A stretch of 64,000 nucleotides of DNA from Bimastos eiseni (lineage: Eukaryota > Annelida > Clitellata > Crassiclitellata > Lumbricidae). Below the pieces are notes generated by a model that was given only the letters and a program-made list of their open reading frames with translations, had not been told where the DNA came from and ran no database searches. Below are positions 25,001 through 36,600 of this stretch, piece by piece; the stretch's first letter is position 1; every line of letters begins with the position of its first letter. The stretch lies in the NCBI GenBank assembly GCA_959347315.1, contig OY365819.1, positions 24,127,495 to 24,191,494 of the forward strand, in the 5' to 3' direction. Made by a program: the position numbers and the translations under genes.

Positions 25001-28000
25001 AAAATTCTAAGAAATCAGGTACAACGGATGTTACGAAGAGACAAGCAGTCGGAATTGGAGACATTATGCAACGAGCTGGAGGATAATGAAAGGAAAGGTA
25101 ACACCAGACCTGTATTCCAAATGGTGAAGAAGCTCACTGGCTCGTTCAAGTCTCGAACCACAGCCATCAATGACAACAACAACAAAAAACTTGTTGAACC
25201 GGTAGAAGTAAACCAAAGATGGAAAGAATATTGCGAAGAACTCTACAACAATGAAAAAGAGGAAAAGACATAAAAATCGAAATACAAGAAAAGGAAACAC
25301 CGCCATTAAAAGAAGAGATCAAACGAGCCATATTGAAAGCAGCTATGCGGAAGTCACCAGGCCCAGATGGCGTAGCCGCTCAGCTGTTTAGATTTGGTGG
25401 AGAATGACTCTGACAAAACTACACGAGATATGTGTGGACGTATGGGAGACCGGGGTTTGGCCACAAGAATGGTTACAGTCAATTTTTATTCCACTGCCGA
25501 AGAAAGGAAATCCACTTCACTGTGGTAATCACGGAACAATTGCGCTAGTCTCACATGCCAGTAAGATTTTGTTACGAGTGATACCGGAACGCATCCAGAC
25601 CAAGCTGGAAACAGAGATCGCTGAAGAACAGGTTGCCTTTAGGCCAAGAAGAGGCACGCGATCAAATTGTGAACTTAAGAATCATCTTGGAGAAAGCTAG
25701 GGAAAGGAAACATCCACTGTACCTCTGTTTCATTGACTTTACAAAAGCTTTTTACATGATTCAACACGACCAAATATGGAAAAACATGATGGAAATGGGT
25801 TTCCCAGCCCACTTCATTCAGCTATTGCAAAATCTCTACAAACAACAATGAGCTACTGTACAGACAGACGGAATTATGTCGACATGGTTTAGTATCAAGA
25901 AAGGAGTCCGACAAGGATGTAATTTATCATAAAGACTGTTTAACATTCTGGCAGATCAGATAATGCGAAAATCACTACTAGGCTACCACAAGGGATTCAG
26001 GATTGGAGGGAAGACTATAAATAACCTTAGATATGCGGATGACATCGTGCTACCGGCCATTTCACCAGAGGATTTACAGGAGGTGCAACGTGTTGAGATA
26101 TCAGCAAAAGAATACAGTATGCTGATTAACGTAGCAAACCAAAGGTAATGACAACTAACAATGATGCACTTTTGATCAAGGTGGACGGATACAAACTGGA
26201 GCAAGTGGACTCATTTACGTACTTGGGGAACAGAGTAACGAAGGACAGGGACTGCACGAGGTAAAATCACGATTAGCTGTAGGAATATCAGTTATGTTTA
26301 AGTTGGTAAGCCTCTGGAAGAATAAATCAGTCAGTACTAAAACCACACTGCGACTCATGAAAGCCTTGGCTTGGCTAGTAGCAACTTATGGTTGTGAGGC
26401 GTGGACAATAAAGAAAGAAGAAGAGAAGCGTATACAAGCATTTGAGAAAAAGTGCATGAGAAAACTGCTCAAAATTCCATGGACAGCAATGGTGACCAAC
26501 GAACGAGTGTATCAAATGGCGAAAGCTGACAGCAAACTGTTGGGCCACATTAAATCCAGAAAACTGCGGTACTTCGTGAGACAGCCTAAAGACAGTATTG
26601 AGAACAATGTGATGTTGGGTATAGTGGAAGAACGCCGAAGTCGTGGAAGACCCAAAATCTGCTGGTTTGACAATGTCATGGCGTGGACTGGTTTAAAAGT
26701 CACAAGCTTAATGAACACCGTATTCGACAGAAAGCATTGTACATCACTCTCCAATTCATGTAGTCAACCGTCGCGAGGCGACGATGACGATGTGACATGA
26801 CATTACATGCTTCCGTAAAGCTGAACCATCCAGAGGCATCTTTCGGTCAAATGCAGAATTCTATCAGACAAGTAGGTTTCCGTTGAGATTTACTTTTGAA
26901 CCGACCTGCTGGACGGATGATTAAGAACACAAAAGCACGATGGTTTATCGTTTAATATTTATTGACTTCTTGACTTGCACGTTGGTCAATCCTAAATTGG
27001 CTGTTATCTGTAAGACATTTGCAAAGCTCAATGAAGTTTTTGATGATTTTAAGATACAAAGAGTTACGCAACGACGCATTCTGGACCCAATTATGGACTT
27101 CGTCTTGTACTGTGGGCAAATCAGTCGGATGCATTCCTTATTCAGTCTCCAGGTGTTGGATTCAGGGTACGGTCAAAATTGATTCAGTGAAATGTAATTT
27201 ATCTAAACTTATTGTTTTTTTCTGACGTTACGCAATGGAGCCCCAGCTTGGTTCAGTGGCCAAGGTCTCCAAGTATTGATTCTATTTCAAAAATGCATTC
27301 ATGTGTATATATCTTTCCCAAATTAACGGTTACGCACTTTTGCTATGAATCGCTAAAATATTCTGCTTAGGCTTCATATCACGAAAGCACTATCCGCCGG
27401 GTTTCGCCAAGTACACTATTTTTGCTGTAAGCGCGTATAAAACTGTTTCCATATTGACTGCTCATATTGCAGGGTAACTTCCTTTGCCCACTGGAGGTCT
27501 GGTACGTGGGATTCTTTGATAAAAATGACTGTGAATTTCAGGTTGAGGGCGACGATCAAAAATAAAAAAAAATTAATAAGCGCAAATGAAGGTCTATTTA
27601 TCAAGATTAGGCATTTATTGGACACATATTACAACTTATCATGCAGGAAATGACCTCAAACAGTTAAACTTAGAATTAGGCGCAATAGGCCTGCTTCATG
27701 TACATTTGTTAAGTCCCCCTAAGTTTGATCATTTTCTGGTAGGCGATTGCAAGATAGCTCTGCATCATCTGCTTAAAGTTGACTGACCCCACGCGAATTT
27801 TGAACATAATTGTCTTTCATACAGGTTGTTTTGCATGACCCAAGCGACATGCCTATAGTTTTGGATTCAGGATTCAGGGTGGGAATTGGCAGTTCTACAT
27901 CTGTTTCATTTTCACTTAGAAACGTAAGTCAATCATTTTGCACCCGTAACATTACTAAAATTGTTATTTACACATTCTATTTATACTCGCTTAGCACTTA

Positions 28001-28569
28001 GTTTTTCAGTTGGTAAACCGTGTGACTGAACGTTCTTAAATTCTGAGGCACAAACCAATGGTGACTAACTTTAAGTTAGTCCTTGGTAGATATATTTAAT
28101 AACATGCGGCTTTTGAACAGCATGATTTTCAGTTCTTGAATGGGTTACACGTTGACTTAATTGCAGACTATTAATTATAGTATCGTTATTTAATTTTGCA
28201 ACCGTTGCCGTTGTCGCAGGTTCAAATAGAAGTGTGAGCAGTTTCTCTCTCTGAGTCTTTACTCGCCGTGAAAGTGTAGAATTCTTCTCAGTCACTATTG
28301 ATGAGCTCCCTAAAGTCTTTATCTGTTTACCACCGTCATTGACCATGTATCTATACGCATTTTAATCGCACATTATTTTATGCATAGTATATCCATAGCA
28401 ATAATAATAAGTATAATAATGATATAATAATAATAGTAATAATAATAGTAATAATAATAGTAATAATAATAGTAATAATAATTAATTAAATGACGAGGCT
28501 GCTCCTGAATAATAATATTCCTCATTATTGACTGATTTTATTGACACGTTCACATTCATAATAATATTC

Positions 28570-28611
<42 letters not shown>

Positions 28612-28678
28612 GAGTCCAACAAGCAGGGCTACTTCGGACGACATCACCATTAAATAGATGAAATCAACTCTCAATAAA

Positions 28679-28712
<34 letters not shown>

Positions 28713-29677
28713 TGCTTCAGCCGCGGGCACTCTCCAGATCCAGTCCCTCATCTTAGAATCAGTAGCGGTGAAATCGGACTCCGCATGGGACTCGGCGATG
28801 TCCATCTGGCTTCAACTTACCGAAGCTTCTGCCCCGACGACGCCAGGCCATAAACAAGCCCACTTTGACAGACCGCTGTTAAACGCGGTTCTGTCTGCAC
28901 TAGAAGAAAAGCTACAGGATCCCTACGACCAGGCGAGACTAAGGGCCTTGCAGTCACCGCACGCCTCGGACTGGCTCTCCCGCTCGTTTCTCGCGATCTC
29001 AGACTGGAGGACGATACCGTGAGGGTGGCGGTCGGCCTACGATTAGGGGTGGCCATCTGCGAGCCGCACACCTGCGCATGCGGCGCCTTGGTCTCTGCCA
29101 GAGGCGCACATGGCCTGTCCTGTTCATTGGGTTTTGGCCGTCAAGCAAGACACTGCAATATCAACGACCTTATCCTCCGCAGCCTCAACAGAGCCGGTAT
29201 TCCAGCGGTCAAGGAACCGTCAGGTCTTTCCAGATTAGATGGAAAAAGACCGGACGGGCAGACCCTGATACCGTGGAGTCGGGGGCGGGCTTTACTTTGG
29301 GACGCAACTGTGGTGGACACAGTGGCCGCTTCTTATATCCCCGAGACAGATTCCACAGCTGGAGGAGCGGCGGAGACAGCAGCCACAAGGAAACACACAA
29401 AATATTCTGAGCTAGAGAAGATATACACTTTTGTTCCAATCGCTATAGAAACCTTCGGTCCCCTCAATAGTGAGGGCCTCGCCTCTCTGTCTGAGACTGG
29501 ACGCCGACTTTAGACAACTACCGGTGACACCCGAGAGACAAACTTCTTTTTCCAGAACTTGTCGGCGTTGATCCAACGTTTCAATGCGGTGGCTTTTCAG
29601 GGCACTATGTCAAGATTACAATCCACTGACAAGCGGCGACCCAGATAGCCTGATGACAGATCCGTTGGCAATGCCAA

Positions 29678-29725
<48 letters not shown>

Positions 29726-29988
29726 TAGGAAAACATGAAAAGCTGGAACACTATATCTGAATATCATTCGTTGAACAATAATAATAATTTTTTTGATAAA
29801 CCACTATTCAAACCATAATAGTAGTGGTAGTTAAACATCACAGTGTGACAACAAATATCATTAGCGTAGCCCTTCTTCTTTATCCAACGTTTCAATGCGG
29901 TGGCTTTTCAGGGCACTATGTCAAGATTACAATCCACTGACAAGCGGCGACCCAGATAGCCTGATGACAGATCCGTTGGCAATGCCAA

Positions 29989-30051
<63 letters not shown>

Positions 30052-30314
30052 TAGGAAAACATGAAAAGCTGGAACACTATATCTGAATATCATTCGTTGA
30101 ACAATAATAATAATTTTTTTGATAAACCACTATTCAAACCATAATAGTAGTGGTAGTTAAACATCACAGTGTGACAACAAATATCATTAGCGTAGCCCTT
30201 CTTCTTTATCCAACGTTTCAATGCGGTGGCTTTTCAGGGCACTATGTCAAGATTACAATCCACTGACAAGCGGCGACCCAGATAGCCTGATGACAGATCC
30301 GTTGGCAATGCCAA

Positions 30315-30380
<66 letters not shown>

Positions 30381-30558
30381 TAGGAAAACATGAAAAGCTG
30401 GAACACTATATCTGAATATCATTCGTTGAACAATAATAATAATTTTTTTATAAACCACTATTCAAACCATAATAGTAGTGGTAGTTAAACATCACTGTGT
30501 GACAACAAATATCATTAGCGTAGCCCTTCTTCTTTATCCACGCTTTTGACTGACACTC

Positions 30559-30611
<53 letters not shown>

Positions 30612-33600
30612 CTACGCTAAGTCATATCTTGTCGACACATCTATCAGAGCTGGTGAAGCAGCCGAACGCGCAGCTAAGACGAAGAGGGCCAAGTATTCCA
30701 CCATAACCAACACCCACGACTTCGTAGCCCTCTCCTTGGAATCCGGCGGCGCTTGGAGCAGTGAAGGACTGCAGTTCATCTCAGATTTGGGTAGTCGAAC
30801 GAGTGTTGCAACCCACGATTCAATGGAGACGTCATTTCTGTTCCAACGTATCTCGGTTGTTCTTCAGCGTGGGAACGCCGCCTGACTCTTCGGGACATTG
30901 CCACCACTCACTTAGCTCGCCCACATGGGCGATAACAACATAATATAATAATAATACTAATAATAATAATGATAATAATAATAATAATGCTGACAATAAT
31001 AATAATAGGCAATCAAGATGGGACGGCCCTTTGATCGAGCTCGGATTGACAGACCTCGACACAGGAATGCCTGATTCACAGAATCAGGCACGTCTTAGAG
31101 CAGCGGCAGCACCACACGCAGGCGACTGGCTCTTAGCCCTACCGATTACCCACTGCAGGCTGAGACTTGACGATGAGTCCCTGAGGGTGGCGGTAGGTTA
31201 CAGACTTGGGTTACCCGTCTGTTTACCTCATTGCTGCCCATGCGGTGCCCTGGTCGAGAGAAACGGATATCACGGTGTCTCATGTGGCCTGGGCCTGGGA
31301 CGCTGGCCCAGACACGCGACTCTGGACGACCTTATTCGTAGGAGTCTAATCCGTGCAGGGATCCCCACTGTCAAAGAGCCGGTGGGCTTGACCCGATCCG
31401 ACGGAAAAAGACCACACTCGTATACCATGGCGGGCGGGGTGGTTTTTGATATGGGACGCGACAGTGTCAGATACTTTGGCAACGTCGTATCTTCCAGAAA
31501 TATGAGAATGAGCGGGTGCAGCGGCCGAGAGGGCGGCGAACCTCAAAACTCAGAAATACGCCGAGCTAGCCACCACGTGCGTCTTCACACCGGTGGCATT
31601 CAAAACCTTTGACCCCATCAATTCCGAAGGCCAAAGCTTCCTTTCAGAACTGGGACACAAACTGAGCGCCGTTGCTGAGGAGTAGAGAGAGACGACTTTC
31701 CTCTACCAGCGTATATCGATGACTATTCAACGCTACAATGCAATTGCTTTCAAGGGAACTTTCGCTGCTCAGGAGTCCAACGAGCAGGGCTATTCTGGAC
31801 GACATAGCCACTAATTAACATTGAAGACCCTGATGAAATAAGAATAATGATAATAATAAGTAATAATAACAATTATTATTATTATGAATAATAATAATAA
31901 TAATATCTTGGCTACTGCATATTGATTGCATATGGTAGATAGGTATGAGGACGTTTAGTCATCGAACTTTTGGTCAACGGATGGTTGATCACGGACGATT
32001 GGTCAATGGACGATTGGTGATCAAGGGCGTTTAGTGAAGAGGACGGTTGATTAATAGTTCGTTAGAAAACAATGAATGAGGTTATAACATTTTTAGTTTA
32101 TTATGTTTTCTAAACTCTATTGTTTATAAAGCAATCAGTGAGGCTGATAAATAAGATTTGTATGGATGGATGAAGTGCTAAAGGGTTAAAAGTTTATAAA
32201 TCAATCCTTGAAAACAAATCATAAAATTGACAGGCATTGTTATTCCTCGAAACAATACACTTTACTATAGAGTAGTTTTTATATGAATTTAGTTAATTGG
32301 TTAAAACACCTAATTGTTGAGACATAATATATCTGTTGTGTGAACTGATAAGAGAACTGACAAGCTTTTTGAGAACGTTTCCATACCTGAAATAAAAATT
32401 TCTGATCAACAGTCATCTTCAGGAAAGGACCCTTGATCAGCAGTCCCTTGACGAACAGTTGGCTTCATCAACCTTCCGTTGACCTATCGTCCGTGACCAA
32501 TCGTCGTTTACCAAACTTCCTAGAATCGGTAGATGTACTATAATATGGCTTATGTTCCACGTTATTTACAGTGTTGGTTTATTGTCTGATCTTGAACTCT
32601 TACAAGGTTTTCACAAATTCTTGAATTACACTTTGCAAACAATTTAATTTCTTTGCCCTAGATAATGTAGTTTTCCTTTAAGAATTATTTGAAATGCTTT
32701 ACACTGAGGGAAATCATGATATTATATTTCTAATGGAGAAAGTAATATAAAGATGGCTTCTTTTATTTGTAGCTCACCATGTTGCCAACGCCATATGGTG
32801 ATTGTCGTGATGCTAAAAAGTATACGTTCTCATTATGTCTTTGGCAATGTGTTGGGAATTATGTGATGTCCATGTGTGGATGTCGACCAACTTTTTTGGA
32901 CGGTATAACTTTCATAAGTAATCTGCTTGATTTAATGTATTTGTTTGCATGCATTCAAGTCTAATTGTGTGCAGTAAGAGATTATTTAAGGTTTGCGCTT
33001 TATGTGTTTATACAGATAGCGTTGATAGTAAGACATGTTTTTAGTATTTCACGGAAACCACCACATACACATTTACTACCCTTTGCAAGAGCTGATTAAT
33101 CAGTTGCACTGAACAGACAAACAATTTATCCAACGATTTTCATTTACTTCGTATTTCCAGCCTATGTGTTCATGTATATATGTATGTGTGTATTAATTGG
33201 ACGAACAGCTGTATGTATGTATATATGTATGTGTGTATGTATGTATGTATGTACGCATGTATGTATGTATTTTTATTCTAAAATTTGATATCGCCACTCT
33301 TCCAACATTATTTGCTCTGAAGTGCGCAACGCCTCGACGGCGCAGCTGCAGTTGTACTGCAGAGCAATTGTGCGCGAAGGACTTGCACAATGTCCCTACA
33401 CAGGAAATGACGTCTCGGACGAGGATCGAAGCCTGTATGTATGTGTGTATGTATGTAGGTATGTATGTACGTATGTATGTATATTTTTATGTATGTATGT
33501 GTGTATGTATGTATGTATGCATGTATGTTTTGTATGTGCACATACATACATATAAGCATACATACATACATGCATATATGCATACATACATACAAAACTA

Positions 33601-36600
33601 TGTATGTGCATGCATGTGTGTATATATGTGTGTATGTATATATGTATATATGTATGTATGTATATATGTGTATATGTTTTTATGTATGTATTTCTTCTGC
33701 AGTAAGTTGATTCTGCATTGCATTTACTAGTATCATGTGATTTCTTTGTGACATACCGACGTTATTATCAGTTTCCTCTATTTGTATTTATAAATCTTAC
33801 GGACTTTGTGTTATTCAAAATTGTTAAATTTTGATATTTCAATCTCACATCTATACATATTCTCGGCCGTGAATATCTTGCATGTGTTGCACTCTTTGGA
33901 TTTTTAACTTACTGCGTTGTCTATGTTGATTATCTAAACACAACATTGTCACCATATTTAATTATTTTGTCTTTGTGCTGCCAGCGTTGCTGCTATGGCC
34001 GTTTATTGGTCTCTTTGTTCAGCTGCATTTCGGACATTGCCTATTTTCTTTTGACATTTTATAGTTTTTATTGTTGTTTTCTTCTTGCATTTTTGTTCCA
34101 TGTTACGTTTTGACTATGAACTCTAAACCAATTAAATTAGTTAAGTGCACGTTATTTTTTTAAACCTTACACCATCAACCTATGTGTATCCATTGCTCTA
34201 TCTGTAACTATGCGTATCATTGCAGTCACTTCCAGGTCTCAGAGAATTCCAAATCAGCATGAATTTGCCCTAAATGGCATTCAAAATTGTTTCCCTTTAG
34301 TCATATTGCAGACAATGATGAATTCAATGATTGTTTGCATGAAATGGTACCGCTTAAATCTATTGTTAGATCACTAAAGGAAGATCCTCGGCTAAACCTT
34401 TTTGACGAACCTGATGCAAATAGACCTCTCATTAATAATGACAATCTGGACCCCGATGACAACTACTTTGCCTCTGCCTTAAACACTTGTACCTATAATA
34501 CTCCCGATTTAATTGCTTCCAGGAATTCACCCTCCTCAACTTTATTAAAACTAGCTCATATAAATTGTCGCAGTATCTCGAATAAACTAATAGACATAGA
34601 AAATCTGCTATCACTGCTGAAAATTGATATACTCGCGGTCACCGAGACCTGGTTGGACTCTATCTCAACCTGTAATATTCACATCCAAGGACATCATTTT
34701 GATATAGATGTAGGGCAGAGGACAAAGGTGGGGAGTGAGATTTTTTTATCACGGATACTATTAATCGTAAAATTGTCCTTCTGCCCTCACCCTGCTCACA
34801 CCACAATACTTACGAATCACTGTTCATAAGTGTCCTCTTGTCTGATGGCTCTTACTTCCTTACTGGAGTTATATATAGGTCTCCTGGTCTCGCCATGGAC
34901 ACCTTAATTGATGAATGGAACCAACTACTGATCACTCTGCACACTTAAAAAAGGACACTTACATCCTAAGTGATTTCAATATCGATCTACTCAAAACCCA
35001 GGAACATGCATTGACCAACTCTTTTCTCGATCTCATGATTTCCTTTCACTTTCTCTTTGTCATTACTCAACCCACCCGGATCACATCTACAACCGCCTCT
35101 CTCATTGATAATTTATTCACCAATAGAATTTTTAATATAAAGGACTCTGCAATACTGATTGATGATATCTCAGATCACTTACCAATCATGGTATGGATTA
35201 AATCACGCCACAAAACGACTAAAACATCATTGTTCGCGCCCTACCGTCAAACTGATACAAATGCCAGAGAAAGCTTTAGAGAATTGCTAAGCCACTTGAC
35301 TGGTCTGAAGTAACGGATCACTGCAATCTTAATGACCCAACATCTATCTGCAAACGATGTCTTCTTGTTGAAACTTAAAACAGTCTATGACGAAGCTTTT
35401 CCTTTTATTATTAAAAATCTAACCCACCAAGGACCCTTCACCAACCATGGATGACTACCGCTCTTTTGAAATCATGTAAAACCAAAACTGAACTGTATGC
35501 TAAATTTATCAAAAATTCCACACCTATGAATAAAGAGAAATTCATAAAATTTCGAAATAAATTTAAAACTGTACGGAAAAAGATGAGCAAATTTTTATGC
35601 AATTGAATTTTCCAAATATAGCAATGATCTAAAACAAACGTGGAAAGTAATTAAAACCATCCTAAGAGTTAAACCTCATGATCACATTATTAAATGTATT
35701 TCGCATAACGGGGTCTATATTGTAGATGGGGAATCAATAGCTGACAAATTTAACACCAACTTTACCTGTATTGCACAGGGCCTGGTAGATAAAATTCCTC
35801 AGTCTCCGAACTATGTGGACACATACTTCAATCCACCTCGTACCTCTTCTTTTTGTTATATATCCAAACAAACCTGATGAACTTATTAATCTGAGTCACT
35901 CGCTTAAAATTACCCATAGCTCAGGTCCAGATGACCTAGATCCTTGCCTAATTAATCCTATATTAAATCTCATCGCCTCACCACTAGCTGCCGTAATCAA
36001 CTGCTCGCTTTCAACTGGTATTGTTCCCAGTAGTCTCTAGTTAGCAAAAGTTACTCCTATTCATAATCAAGGGTCCAAAGATGATATTGCTAATAACCGA
36101 CCCATATCTATTCTACCTTTCCTATCTAAACTCCTTGAAAAAGTGATACGTCTATATGATTATATTGATAAAATGGGTCTCCTTTATGCACTTCAGCATG
36201 GATTCCAGTCGGGTCATTCCACCCTTATGTCATTATTAAGCCTACAGGATAGCATTTCTTCATCTATTGATCGTAATGAATACTCGGTTGGTCTCTTTGC
36301 AGACCTCGCTAAAGCCTTTGATACAGTTAATCATAAACTTCCCCTAGCAAACTATTCAACTTAGGGATTCGAGGTGTTGCCCATTCTTGGTTTAATAGCT
36401 ATCTGCCGAATAGGCGCCAGCAAGTGAAGTGCAATGGCTTTGCTTCAACGTTTAAACTTATCAAATTTGGTGTGCCTCAAGGGTCAATTCTTGGCCCTAT
36501 ACTGTTTTTGATTTTCATTAACGACCTTCCCAATGCCTCTAAACTTCTCACATTTTTATTGTTCGCTGATGACACGAATATTTTTGCCTCTCATAAATCT

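Noticed and set aside
28150..28710. Regular triplet spacing suggesting a CRISPR-like array
   Set aside because: Simple TAA/AAT microsatellite with no unique spacers; the organism is eukaryotic.
29895..30458. Poly-Asn and poly-Tyr frames of 61-74 codons repeated on both strands
   Set aside because: They are read from the (AAT)n arrays inside the LINE-tail tandem units.
33197..33730. Open frames of 80-177 codons on both strands rich in Tyr, Met, Val, Cys and His
   Set aside because: They are translations of the GTAT/CATA microsatellite and show no non-repetitive protein sequence.
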